Source of the DNA: Cinclus cinclus
Taxonomy: Eukaryota; Chordata; Aves; Passeriformes; Cinclidae
Direction of reading: 5' to 3'
NCBI RefSeq assembly: GCF_963662255.1
Contig: NC_085060.1
Span: 5,271,630-5,335,629, forward strand
DNA: 64,000 bases
Shown: positions 41,101 through 54,652 of the stretch, piece after piece
Numbering within the stretch: the stretch's first letter is position 1
Layout: each line of letters starts with the position of its first letter
Notes under the pieces: generated by a model
Told to the model about the DNA's origin: nothing
What the model saw: the letters and a program-made list of their open reading frames with translations, nothing else
Databases searched by the model: none
Program-made: the position numbers and the translations under genes

Positions 41101-41927
41101 AAACAAATGATCACAGTTAAACAGCTAACACTCTTTATTTTAGAGTTTACTTGAAACAAAATGGAAAATCTCAACTACCTTTTCGTTTTTTACCTGGAAA
41201 CTGAACTGCACATCACTATGTAGGCTCATGTCTTTGCAAGACTGCATTGCACTCTGAAATTTGAAATGCTCACCTTTAGGGAGAGTCATTTTCATTTTAT
41301 TTTATCCACAAGGTTTACTTCCCCTTCTGTTTTTGTGTCAAAAGAAAGTGAGCTTTGCTCACCAAGAGTGCTCATGCAGAATGTCCTCTAGCCACACATT
41401 CAGCTGATGTTTACATCTGCAAGTTCCACTGGAGAAATAAACACACTGAGCACAACACTGCCATCACTTAAAATACCAAGCTGCCTCTTCACAAGACAGG
41501 CTGTGCATAGCTAAGCATCAAAGTATGTTCCTGGTACTGTTATTATTATGATATGACAAAGGGTCTTCACATTTTAATGTTGTTATTTTCTAGAGGGATG
41601 ATAATAATTTAACCTGCTTCAGTGGACATAATAAAAAATTGTCTACTTTTACACATCTTCCTGCTGTCAATGCTGGATTTTTTCCACATTTTTTCTTTAT
41701 GTGGAATGAATAACTGTCTACCAAACAAAAATGGCAACTAACAAGCTGAGATAACCCCATCTAAAAATTATTATTATAAGAACCTTGACTTTTTCCTCTC
41801 TGTCCTTCAAACAAAAACTCTTAAAAGTTAACAAACTGAATTTTCTTTTTGACAGTAACACCAAACAATGCTTGAAACACTGCCCACATCTGTGAAACTA
41901 TATCTAATCAAATTCACGCCTGCATTG

Positions 41928-41941
41928 GTTGCCTGGGTAAC
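41928..41941. promoter_or_regulatory. Candidate RFX X-box site
   Basis: GTTGCCTGGGTAAC fits the RFX-family X-box consensus (GTNRCC, 0-3 spacer, RGYAAC) with both half-sites intact and a 2-nt spacer. X-boxes drive ciliary and neuronal genes. A single motif in 64 kb could arise by chance, so it counts as a site only if conserved. Confidence 0.35.
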
Positions 41942-44803
41942 AATCAGGCAGTTGCTCCTACAAACAAACTGCAAACAGCAGAAGGAAATGTGCTCTAACT
42001 GGAAGCACCTACTTCTCTGAGCTTGAGCCTTGTTAGTTTAAGAAATAATCATATATAATATGATCTTATTCACAAGGCAGTGGATGAATGGAGGAGGGAT
42101 ATTACAGACTGACTGGCTCACTCGGGAGGAGAAGGAAGATATAGGACATAGGAAAGGTTGCGAGCAAATGAACATAAAAGCTCAGCTCCATTTTTATCAT
42201 TCTCTCCTTTTCTTCTCACCGAGAAGCACAGCATGGCATTTGGATGTAACTATATGTCCCTGCATAGAAGGGTGATTCATTACTTCATTTTCAGCACACA
42301 GTTGAAGTTTTTGTCTACATTTTCCCCTGGCAGCACAGGCCCCCCGTGTTAGGCTCCTCCTCATGACACACAGAAGAAATGGCTCTTAGGGATGTATAGA
42401 GATGTGATAGTCACTGCAAACGCTGTCGTTTCCACAGCAACGGGGACCATGCAGGAGCTCTGAGCCAAACTTCATCTCCACCCCATTCCTCCCCCCTTCA
42501 TCTGACCACACAGGTTTCCTTCTTCACAGCACCACAGGCGCTTCCGGGGGAATCCAGCCACACTTGGACAAGTGAATGTCCCTCACACACTGAAATTGAG
42601 GGGTTGTATAGACAAGTGTTGGCTTCAGGGTTCACGTGATTTTCAGACAAGTCAAGTTTATTAGCCTCAAGCATGCAAAAAATGATGTTGTAATAAGTAC
42701 GATTACTTATATAAAATCTTGAAATTTGACTAATGGGTATCTTTGCATGAGGTGTAATTTAACTTCTGGGTTATAAAACTTAAGTCGCATTTCATACTAA
42801 GGTTGGCTTGAAAGTTAGAGAGCTAATTTTTGGTGGTCTTGGTTAAATTAATAAAATGTAAGCTGCTTACAAAATAAGTCAGACCCAGGACAAAAAAAAA
42901 GGGATCTAAACAAGCAATCATTATGATAATATTCATAGTGATATACCATAAGTTAGGCATATTGCAGGTGTCCTGTAACACTGGTTTAAAAAAGGAAAGA
43001 AAACAGGATTTTCAAAGGGCTGCTCCTTATTGAAACCTGAATCAATTGCCTGCTAAAAGTAAGTACTGCAGTGGAACATATTTGTGGTGCAGATTTCCCA
43101 CAGTGTTATGTACAGGTTAAAACCCTTAAATAGTGCTTTACATCATGAGTTTCAGGTTGGTGGGTGTAACTGCAAAACTGAAATCATCACTAAAAAACAA
43201 ACATAAATATGCCAAGCTGACTTCCTGGCCAGAGAAGCGGAACTAGCAGAAACAAAAGTAGTGTGGTAAAGGTTCACCAGCAGCATGGTTACTTACTTTG
43301 CCAGCAAATAGTTGCAGCAGCAAGGATCAGATGGTGGCTGGTCCTCATGGTCAGTTTTTCCACCAGATTCACAGCTCTGTTCATTTTGGGGAGTGTGCTT
43401 TGTCCTTGAGCAGCAGTAGCCACCCCCTACCTAATGATGGACTGGCTGCATGGTGCAGATTAACAGAAACCAGTTCAGAAGTTAATGCTTTATTCATCTT
43501 TACACTTGTCACATTTGTATGATAGAGAGATATTTTACAAAAAAGCTCTGTGCATGGCTTTGCAGGCATGTGTGCACATGTGCATTCTCACCCCACCTAG
43601 TGCTATCAGCTGGCTGGGACCTCCAGATTCCCTTAGACCCCAGTGTAATTCCAAATCAGAGAGATACTGACTATAGGGTGTTTAAATTTGACCAAACATG
43701 GGGACTTTCTAAAAGGTTGTTAAAGGAAAGCTTCTTGCCCCCTCAAGCCTTGAAACAAGTCTGTGACTGGACTGTGGAGGAAAAGGGGAATTTCTGCTTC
43801 CTGGTGCCTTAGTTTAATTTTTTTTTTTTTTTTTTGGTAAGGTACTGTCATGCTTTTAATCAAGAGAAACTGTCCAACAATGCCTCATCTTTTTCCTCCT
43901 TCTCAGACCACAATCTAATTTTGTGTACATTAACCAGATTGTAAAATAGCATGCCCAGAACTGGAGCAAGGATCATCTGCAGATACTGCCAGCACTGGCC
44001 TTCCAGCTACTGCAGTTCCAGCTTTGAACAAATGTCCTGAAGCTGTTGACTCTGGTGGCTGTTGCTGATGTGCGTTTCCATATCGAATCCGATACAGAGG
44101 AAAACACACGATAGAAAGTTGTGAACACGAGCAAAGAAATAATGAATGTGCCATAAAAGCAAGAACAGCCTTCAAGTCCTCAATATTAGAGCACCACCAT
44201 ATCTGCCTCTGCTGACCTTACCTAGAGGGATTTGCTATGCAAGATAAAGAAACTGTCATGTGTACTTGCAGAAATCAGTAATATACTGAAGTATCAAAAT
44301 TTTTAAGGAAAACTTTTTGTTGTCTGTTTTTTAGTTCAACTCTGGAAAAATTGTGGGCAATCTTCAATTTCGTAATTTTTTTTCCCTACAGGCTTTTGCA
44401 TACATATCAACCTGAAGCAGAATATCCATTTTTTTCAGCACTGAAAAATGAGATTCTTCCCAATGGTTTAGCCATAAACACTTAGAAATTTTTTAAGCTT
44501 ATTGCAAAGCAAAAAACTTTATTGTTTAGTGTCATTTGAAAAATACTTTCTTCCTGAGAAATATATTTTTTATTTCTTCCCTGCCGCCATAGTATGGTTT
44601 TCCAGTGCTAGAGAAAAGCCAACAGGTCATGACGATACCAATGTGCTCTTTGGGAAAGAATCAGGAAAATGAAAGTTGCCTATTGTGACTTTTTTCACAA
44701 GAAACCTGGGCTTTTTGATTTGTATACCTTTACTTATTACTGAGACATTTTACAGTGTTAGCTGGGCAGAATTTCTAAACGTACCTTGAAACTGAATGGT
44801 TAA

Positions 44804-44843
44804 AATGAATGAATGAATGAATGAATGAATGAATGAATGAATG
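44804..44843. repeat. AATG microsatellite, ten perfect units
   Basis: Ten uninterrupted copies of the tetranucleotide AATG. Its purity suggests that it is length-variable. Confidence 0.97.
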
Positions 44844-47800
44844 AGACATTAACCTAGGAAGTAGAAACTGAGACAGAGTATGTGTACTCTGAAGCAGTAT
44901 GGAAAGAAGCATATGTCAGTAGAATCCTAAAACTCCTCATTGTGTCTGAGAAGAAAAAAAATCAACAATTAGTGCTAAATGAAATATACCTTTAGGAAAT
45001 TGCATTATGTAGGGAATTGTGTTAAAGGATATAGCATCAATAGGGAGATACAATACAAATAAAAGATAAAAGGCATGATATGTACAAATTAAGTTTTGCT
45101 TTAAGAATCATATTTTTGTGGGACAGTTTACTTTTTGCAATTACAATAAGGAACCCTGGGATATTTAGTACCAATATTAGATTTTTTTTAACCAATTAAC
45201 TCATTATCTGATACAATATTTTCAATGAAGACAAACTTCTGTCAGCAATTTGTTGCCCCCCTCACCCCTGAATTTAAATATGAAATTGGGCCATCAAAAT
45301 CTACCATGGTCATCCAAGGCACAAACCCACAGTCATCCACCTCTACTATAGTCACAACAACTGAAAGTAGAACTTACTACAGAACACTATGTCATAAAGG
45401 TGGAAGAGCATTGCTTTTACTTTTTATCTCCTGCACATACGTCCCAGGGAGAATTCACAGTCTGTGCTTCCCATATCTGGAGACAGCGCACTTAACTTTG
45501 TAAACACTGGTCATATGCATCACTTAGGTATCCGTGGTTACATAGATGTAAAGAGCTCTTGAATTACATCCTACTTGTTTTCCAGCTTCTGTGCCTGGGA
45601 GGGTTGCTGCAGCAGCAAAAACCGTGGGTCTGAACCAGAGTCTACCAAGGCTGACAAGGAGATGACATTAAATACAAATCTGAATATCTGAATAAATTAG
45701 GCAGCTGGTATAACCCTAGTTGGTCTTAATTTATATGCAGAATAAGCAAGGAAAGAGGAAGAAAGAAGGCGTTAGAGACTACAAAGAGTTTTCCAAGCCC
45801 ACATCATCTTTCCATGGTATCAAGTGGAAAAACCTGTTATTTTTTTTCCCAGCATATTGCACTTATATGGACACCAGTGACACTGCAGAGCCTGGATCCA
45901 CTGTAAAAGTCATCCTGGGGCTACTCAGAGCAGTGGAGCTCTGCTGGCCCCACCAAATGCTGGAGAGGCTACCATGCCAAGGTCTCCATGCCAAGCCTAC
46001 CTTTCCCATCCCCACAGGGAATCAGGGCTGGGAATATCCTCAGCTTCTTTGCCAGGGGGCATTCTCCAATACACATCCAGTGAAATTCAGGAAGATGTCC
46101 ACTGCTGCCCTTTAAGTGGGTACAAAGAAAGAAGGAGAGTCAAACTGGCATTCCATAGGTACCCTTTGCTGCTGTCTGGGTTAAATAAAGGAATTTCACC
46201 ATTCTCATATCGGAGTTAATTACCCAAAGAGAATAAAGTGCTGTTCAAGAAGCTGAAATTCACTGTTTTTACAGAGGTTAATACATGCAGTGGCTCATTC
46301 CAAGCAATGTTGTTCTAAAAATGAAGGTGATCTGTGTTCTGCCACCACATTTCGAAAACTGCTGTTCAGTCTTGGATCAGAGAGGAGCTTGATGACACCT
46401 TGCTGTAAAAATAAAATGATATATTCAGGTCTGCATTTTACAGTCCCACAACATTGATCTTTGATATTTCTTAGGCAAGCTTTCTCTTTGAGGTTTGGAG
46501 ACAGTTTTATTGGGTTTTTTTCTCCTAGAAAAGGTTTGCTGCTCCTATTCAACCTCTGAAATCTCTTGCACACTCCCTGTCATACTATTTTTCAAAAAGA
46601 GCATTTGATCTTGTGAAATAAATAATATGAATAATTCATGAGAAAGACATTTTAAAGCCCAAATTCCACCCTTCCTTTCTTCCTCCTACATTTTTCATTT
46701 GGCATTAAAGTTATTTTAAACAGACATATTTTGGTAACAAGCTAGACTTCATGTAGATAGCAGGAGTATCATCAGTTGGAGAAGCAAAACCACACAGAAG
46801 AAAACCCCTTAAATATAACACTGGAACAATAAATACTGCCAAAACAGTATTGATTCAGCACACTCTTGTAATATGTTAAAGTTTTTAATTCCATGCTCTC
46901 TCACTCTTTTCCTTAAGACCATATTACATTAAGTCATAGACCTCTGTGAGACCTTATACTACAGTATTTAAATGTGACTGCCAGCATTGGCAACATTCTC
47001 AGGTTTGTGAACAAAATCAGTTTACTGTAGAAATGCATCTCCACAAATCTGTGTTCATAAGTTAGCAATTTGTTTCATTCATATATTTTATAAGCCATTA
47101 TTTAATACTTTTTAAAAGCATATAACATATTGCAAAACCTTAAACTTACCACCTTGTTTCATGAGTGACAGACAGTGGTGATAATTTTATACCAAATTCT
47201 AACATATTAACATCAGATTTCAGAATCTTTCAATCCCACAGCATGTCTGGCTGCTCTTTAATAAAAGGGAGTGGTTTTAAGGATCCATGAACAGTTTGTG
47301 TCCTCACTGGCTCACCAGAAATGTCATCAGAAGAGAAGCACACTTCTGTTTCAAACGCCCTGCTGCACAGAGTGGTGATAAGCTAGAAGAGCCCTGCTCA
47401 CTGCACACAACCCAGGCACAGCTGTTTCTTGGTCACAAATGGGGGAAAGCTGATGCTCCTCAGTTCTGTTCCTTGTAGGTAATTGAGATAGCACCAGGGA
47501 TGAATAATTGGAGTGACACTCCTTGCAGAGAGGTTTGTACTCGCTCCTGGTCAATCTCCAAATGTTCACATTCCCAAGGAGCTCAGGAACATCCTGTGGC
47601 CTGGAACAATTTAACTCTGCCCCTTGCTTGCTTTGGAGTCCACCTTTCATCAGGATTCCTGCTCTTACAGCTCTCCTGAAGTCATGGAAGAGCACCAGGA
47701 TAAATTAGTCCATCTGTTTTCATCTGGCAGGCATTGAGCAAGACACAGTTTAAAAAAGTGCTTGAATAAATTCTTAACATTACGCTTGCTATTAAGGACC

Positions 47801-50800
47801 TAAGGAAATACTTTCCTGTATTAAGAACAAGAACTACTGAAAAATGAAGGAGATGTTCATTGTCAGTGGCTCAGTAAGAGGCCTGGCAAAAGAGAGAGGG
47901 AACTGCTTTCAGGGTTTGCCAAAATCTGTGTGTGTGGGATGGGACAGTCAGTGGAGATGGTGGCCACGTGTGACCTCAGAACAGGACACACAGTGCAGTG
48001 TGGAGCCTTCACATGCCATCTTCATGGGGAAAAAATAGAGGGAGGGTTGCAAAGCACTGCTTTTTGACAGTGTTGAAGGTCTACTGGCTTGTGTCTTGGG
48101 CCATCTCACCCTCCAGTGGCACAAGTCCCAGGGAGGCACAGAGGAAAAGACCTGAATTCCCAGGGATGCAGAGACAGCCGCGCTGCCCAGAGATGAAGGG
48201 GGCACAAGCACAGGGGCAGTGCCCTGTGCTGTCACCTCAACCCCTCACACTGCTCTGTGCTCCCTCAGCCGTGGGACGTAGAAGCAAACAGCTCAAATTT
48301 TCCGTGGTGTTGGGGGTAGTGAAGATCCAGGTGGCAGCTTCTCTCCAGGCTCATAATAACTCTCCCTTTACAATACAAATACTGCCTGCAGGTGTTTACT
48401 CCTGCCTTTTTACAAACTAAAATGCGACAACACATTTGCACATGACTAATTTCTTCATAATGCATTTTACCTCCTGCAAACTGCTTATAAATGTAATTAT
48501 TTTTAAAAAGACAGAGAAATCTGCCAGATCTTTATATATAGGTCCTTGTGGATGACACAATCCATCACCATTCCAGTAAAGAACTATACAAAATGAAATA
48601 TTTAGCAGGTGATAAATTAAATATTAATGGCCAATGCTTCACAGACATCTCCAAATGTTTACATGAGTATATAAGTTAGAGTGCTAATTTTTGCAGCAGC
48701 TCAGTCTGTTCCCACCTATCTTGCCTGCTAACTGCTACATAGGCCTCTAAGCAATCCCATGACACCAAATCACCTCTAAGCAAAAATTCCAGTTCCAGAA
48801 GTTCAAACCCAAACTCTTTCAGTTCCTTCTTTGGCATCCCTCAAATATCCCCCTACCTCACCATGGGCTTCTGTGCTTCTTGGCTTGCCTGTGTCTGTCT
48901 CTATTACCCACACTGAGTTTTTGTAGTTGGAGGCCATGGTGGAACAAATAAAAAACATTTACCCTTTCACTGCTCTCATTCACACAAGAACAAACCCATC
49001 CTCCTCCTCTGCTGGGGAATCTGCAGAGGTTCTGTGGGAAGTTTTGAGCTGGCAAAGGAGGGGAAGCTGAGGAGGCTGCTCAGGCATCTGGAAGGTGCTG
49101 TGTAAAGAGCAGAGCATCCTGCTGGAGTAATCAGAGAGCTCCTAGCAGATTTATACCATGATCAAGACCCCAAACTAATTGACTTATTTAACTCCCATGT
49201 CTTTGAAAAGCTGCACACTTTATAATACCAAATTGTAGAAGTACTTTGGCAGCTTGAGAGGGGAGTTTTGAAAAAGTCAAAATTTTCCTCCCCAAAATTA
49301 GTTTGCTGACAAAGAGCATTAGGTCATCTGGGACAGACACTGTCTCTCATGGAAATCAGTGGGGTTTTAAATCCTGCAATTTTTTCTCAACACCTGACAA
49401 AGATCCCCATTGTGGCAGTTCACACAAATTCTTCCACTGACTTCTCTTGAGCAAGACAAAGCAAAAAGAATGTGAAGTTTCCATTTTTAATCCCCTTCAA
49501 AATAGCTCAGGCATGTATGATGGAAGTAGCTGTGAGAGGTAATTGCTGCACAGTGGCCCAATTACTCATACTTCAAAACGACCCAAAACTCCCACCTGCT
49601 ATAAGTGAAGGGCTTAAAAGGTGTGGGTTATGAAACAGATAGAAGCACCATGTCAGACCTGTATAAGTGTCAGTTTAAATTAGTTTTTCTTTATTCTTAC
49701 TACAAATTATCATTAACCTAAATGTGGCTGTTACCTGTGGCTGTTGTTCTTTGTGTGTGGTTGGTTAGTTATTTTTCTTTTTAATTTGAAGCTCCTGTTT
49801 CAGATTAATTAAAGCCTCCAATCTCTATAGAAAACTGAATTTTGGAAGATTTGTGCAGTGCAACTAAAATTATAAAGCCCTGCCCCAATATTAATTGGGT
49901 TTTAGAGACCTGCTGTGATGTTAATATGCTTTAACATGGCCTGTAAAGTCACAGACATGGAGACATATTCTTTACAGAAAGGATTTTCTTTGTTTTCCTG
50001 GAATTTTTTCTTTTTTAACAAATAAAAACCCCTCTCATTATGAAGATCAACTATTCCACAGAGTTTGGGTTGAGTTGGAGTCTCCTTGTGTTAAGTCCAA
50101 GTAGCAGAAGCCTTTCTTCACCTTAATTGCAGTAGCAGAGTTGGGTGGTGCTGCATTAAACTGACCTTTGGCTTTATGATAGCTGTGCTAAATAAATAAA
50201 AAAAGTCACAATTTCCCAGCAACAAACACAAGCATATCTTATCATTCACAGTGTGAAGTTGTTACTACAGTGCCATCTTCAGTGCATTACATAAAGCAGA
50301 GTTTCCCTGTAGAGGATTTTTTGTTTGTTCTTTATGGGTTGGAAATTGATTAATAGAACTCCAACTGCAGAGGAATGAGTAAAAAAATGTGAAAGCCTTC
50401 TCTTTTTGTTATAAAGAAAGCGAGTGCTGTTATTGAGAAAATAAACTATTATACAAGAAGCATATGACATTATTAGGCAAAGCAATCTGAACCTGAATAT
50501 TGAATCCCCACAATATCTTTTGAGGTAAAAAATGGTTGTCCTCTTTTACTGCCAGTGACACTCAGCAATACCACACAGAAATGTAATTCTGCATGTGCAC
50601 ATGCATTATGTGTAGCTCGTTCCCAAACCATTAGAACTGCTAATGCAAGTGTGACTGTATCCTATTTACAGACAGGATAAAACATGTATCTGCACACATC
50701 TGACAGAAAGCATGGACTAGCTGTACTGTGGGGGAAATCTCATTTGGTCAGACAAGTTCTTCCTACCCAGAGTTTAGACTGGACCCAGCAGTGAAGATTA

Positions 50801-53800
50801 CTTCTGCAAAAGGGACTAGCCCACATATTGAGTAGCAGACAGCCAAGGAGAGTCTTACATTCTTGATTACAGAGCTCCTGTATTACTTTGCTTCCCTGCA
50901 ATGCTTAAACAAGGATGTTACTGAACCCTGCTAGAACCTTGCTGCTTGGTCCAAGGATGGTGTGGGCCACAGCACCTGTGTGCTCCAGAGGGTAAAGGAG
51001 AAGGCATTTTGGCAAAGGTCACTGCCGTGCTTCTGATGTCTCCGAGTATAACTAATTCATGATAACTGTAGTTCCAGCTCATTGCAAATGCCTGCAGAGT
51101 GGGTATGAATTCATGGTGTTGCTTCAGCCCCATATGGCACTGAAAGGCACTTGGGCAAACTGACCTCATCCATGTATGATGTCAAAGGGAATTACTGTGT
51201 GGAGAAAGGAAACAGGAGCTGAAGCCAACTCTACATCTCAGTCCCACAACTTGCCAGCGTAGCAAAAACAGCCAAAGGTGCCAATGACAGTGGGAATTAC
51301 GAGTGATTTTATTATTATAATGCAGATGTTCTTTTGGGAGGGAATGTATTTTCTTGCCCTTTTTAGGCTTACATATTTTCTTGCAGATGGCTCAGAGCTG
51401 TATTGCTCTGTACAGAGTAAACAGGTCTATTTAATAGCTGAAGAAGAAAAGTCTACAAAGAAGAAAACACAGCTTATCCACTTTCAATAATAATTCTCAA
51501 TCTGAACAATAGTGCACTGTGCAGAGTACAGTGGTACTTCCCTTTTGAAGTGGATTGTATACTAATAATACTCATCATTTGCATGCTGCTTTCATTTTGA
51601 AAGCACATTACAAATGTATAGGAATCCTTACCAACACACTTTAGAATTTATAATCCTATCTTTGCTGACATAAGTGGTATAAATTACTTGACAAAGCTAC
51701 ACCGAGAAAATGCTTCACAATGTTGTTTTGTTGACCAATACAGCAAAATCATAAAATCATGCTCATGGCATAGCTCCAACAACTGAACTGAAATTCCAGA
51801 TTTTAGGGGAAGTTACTTAAAAGATAAAACTTCATATGGCATCCGTTGCTTATATTCTTGAGAAAGGATTACAAAACTGGGCCCTTGTTTGTTGGCACAA
51901 ACCAAATTTTTCCAAAATTAATTCCTAGATATTTAATTTGTACTTCCTGAATATTTCACTTCCTTAAGTCAAAAGTAGTTTTAATTGAAGAAAAAGAAAT
52001 CTTAAATCTAGGTTATTCATTATATTTTGGCCCTTTATTGTCTTTTTAAAAATGAGAATTAAAAGCAAAGCTTTTTTCTAGCCATTTGGACCCAATTTCC
52101 TGACCATATTTGTAAAAGCACTGATTTATTGAACTGATCATAGAAATAAAGATCTTTGTAAGTATAAAACTGCAATGACATAGTGATGCTTAAGAAAGAA
52201 ACTATATGAACCCCAATTATTTCAAAGCGTTAATCCCATTTAAAAAAAAAAATAAATTCACCCCTTGTACTCTTGCTGCTAACCAGCTTCATCAAATTGC
52301 AGGCACAATTCAACAGGAGCTTGAAGTCTGGTCCTGAGGAACACCTGCTGATGTAACTTCCATTAAAGCAAACAGACAGGGAGCATTCAAAACTTTGGAT
52401 TTTATTTCTACCATACAAAAGGTAGAAAGACATTGAGGATGAATCTTTGCAACTAAATTGTGCCCTGAGCTGCACGCATAAGTCCCTTGGCATATTCTAA
52501 CCCGAGAACGGAAGCTGAAAAGTGGCATTCTAAAAATATAAACACAACTGCTTTCTTCCTCTCACTCTTACTAAAATACTTTAATAGTACAGATATTAAA
52601 GAACAATGTGGCCATTCTTTAAAATACTAGGGCTTTTGTTTTTGTTTTTTTCTTTTTTTTTTTGTTGTTGTTGTTGTTGTTGCTGTTTGGTTTTTTTATT
52701 TTATTTTTTTTATCTGGAAATATTCAAATTCAGCCCATTTTGCTTTTCAGAAAAAAAAAAAAATGGAAAGAAAAAAAAAAGAAGTTATTGTCCTACCCTT
52801 CTCCACGAATCAGTTTTTGGGTATAAGCAAACACAGACTTCACATGCACGAGACTGGTGACCTGGAGCTTTATTTGCGGTGTATAGACAAGAAGAATACC
52901 CTGCTGAGAAGGTTTCACAGGGTCTATGAAATCCTGCCAGGGAGCAAGAAAATCTGCTGTATGGTACATCCTTTCCTGCAGTTTCTTGCAGTGAAGAGCT
53001 CAAAATCTGTAAAAGCATGCTGCCCTTTGTGACTCTGCTCATTGAGATGCACATCCTGTACAGTGTCTCATATTCAGATGCGAGCACTGATGTTGCACAT
53101 GAAGAGAGCCCCTACCAAAGCCACTGCTCAGCAGACACCAGGCACAGGCTGACCCTCACACCCAAACAGCTCCCAGTGTACACAAAAATGTATCCACATT
53201 TTTGAAGCATCCCTGAGAGATCTGTATCACATCTGGTTTAATGTGAATAATTTGTGCAAGACTTTTCAGTGAGCGGTGACACCAAAGCCCAGCTCAGGTA
53301 AGTGGGTGCAGATGTCTGCAGGATTTAGCCACAGTCTGTCAGGATTCAATTGATTCAATCATATTTCCTTTAAACTGCACAGCTTACAGTCGTGGAAAGC
53401 CACGTTTGTCCAGCTTCAAATCCCAACACAAAACTTCCCAAGAGAAACTTAAACCATTTCCTACATTTCTCTTTTGAAACATACAACATCTGATGTGACT
53501 CAGAAGCCATCCAGGACAGGGTATCAGCTTTCCTTTTTTTAGCTGTTTTCTAGGAACTGACAAATCCCACTCTTGTTCCTCTTTGGAAACTGCCATCGAC
53601 CCAAGCCTAGAAAAGCCTTCAGCTGTAAAGGACTGGCTCACTGAAGGTAAAATGAGAGCATGGAACGGTAAGATTCTCTGGAAGGCCATAGTGCACACAT
53701 TTCCAGGAAATTACTTGAAATTAAACCAAGACATTGATCCTCATGGATGAGGGAAACTTAGGAATATTCTTTGTTACTCTACTGTAACAAAATAACAATT

Positions 53801-54577
53801 AAACCATTTTGAGATCACTTTCTGTTTTCTGGTTAAGCAAAGACCAAAGAGAAGTGAGGTACCACTTGTTACCCATCAAAACTGTACTACGCTGTGTTAA
53901 GCCTTCACATACACACACACAAAAAATTCAGATTTAGTGACAACTAGGACTTTTTTTTTTCTTCTTATCTGATCTTTATTTGTGCTTTTTGAGGAATTAT
54001 TTATGGAGTTATTACTTAGGGAATGGAAATCCAGTATAACTCAGTATCTGTCTGTTACCAGTGACTGGTATTTTAAAAATAACAGACTGAAATGTACTGC
54101 CTTCAGACAATGAATTAATTATCTACAGTATTGCTAGTGAATACAAATAAAATTAGGAGTAAAACAAAGATATTTGCAATACACGCCTTACTCAATGAAA
54201 AACAAGAGCAGATAAACTTTCATCTATTACAGGGAGAAAGTAAATTATATTGTTAAGAAAGCATTTCTATTTTATGTGAAATCTACCCCAAGTGTCTGTA
54301 TAAAACAGCAGATTTATATAGTTTTGTACCCATAGTACAGCTCTGGGATGCCCACAGATCTTGAATCTTGTAGAGTTCCACTGACATCAAACAGGTACAG
54401 GACTGCATTTGGTCTGTGCTCTCCCTACAGTCATTCGAAAATAGCAACAGCTTTACCACACAAATCAACAGAATATAAAGCAAGATTATATTACATTTCA
54501 AGTCAAAATTTACTTATTTTTATTTCAACGATGGATAGGTTTTGTACTTTCTGCTTTTTTTGTTTACTAGGGTAAGG
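44844..54577. other. AT-rich intergenic DNA, no recognisable gene
   Basis: The longest frames here (131 codons at 45720-46115 opening with TTG, 140 codons at 47998-48420 opening with GTG) overlap other frames and show no family signature. The segment at 47300-48300 is somewhat richer in GC than the rest but unclassified. The TTG/T-rich block at 52.6 kb is listed separately. Confidence 0.7.
52641..52682. repeat. T-rich tract and TTG microsatellite
   Basis: A T-rich stretch runs into seven TTG units (52662-52682). Another T-rich stretch follows to about 52712, with A-runs at 52751-52763 and 52769-52780. The poly-Phe and poly-Cys open frame across this stretch comes from the simple repeat and is not a gene. 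Confidence 0.9.
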
Positions 54578-54652
54578 TGGATTTGACTCCATTGAGGTCT
54601 TTTCAGTCAGTCTGGATTTACATTGGTAAATTTCTGAGAAGAGTTTGTCCCT
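54578..54652 (+). repeat. Probable ancient amniote interspersed repeat, second copy
   Basis: Reads tggatttgactccattgagg, then agtctggatttacattggta, then tttctgagaagagtttgtcc. This matches the same old amniote repeat as the 29.6 kb copy (ACTCCATTGACTTCAATGG, GATTTACACCGGT, CTGAGAGCAGAATTTGGCC). A similar but weaker segment at about 54345-54420 (gttccactgacatcaa, actgcatttggtc) may be part of the same insertion. Confidence 0.55.

Larger units (their letters stand above)
34169..44803. other. AT-rich intergenic DNA, no recognisable gene
   Basis: No frame looks coding. The pyrimidine-rich stretch at about 40370-40550 yields three overlapping Ser/Pro-rich frames, which are composition artefacts. 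The minisatellite (37.4 kb), the T/G-rich block (38.1 kb) and the X-box (41.93 kb) are listed separately. T18 lies at 43818. Confidence 0.7.

Noticed and set aside
47998..48420. 140-codon plus-strand frame in a GC-richer patch
   Set aside because: It opens with GTG, overlaps frames on the other strand and shows no protein family features. The local GC content lowers stop frequency.
52606..52860. Cys/Phe-rich membrane-like frame
   Set aside because: The poly-Phe and poly-Cys stretch is a translated T-rich and TTG microsatellite.
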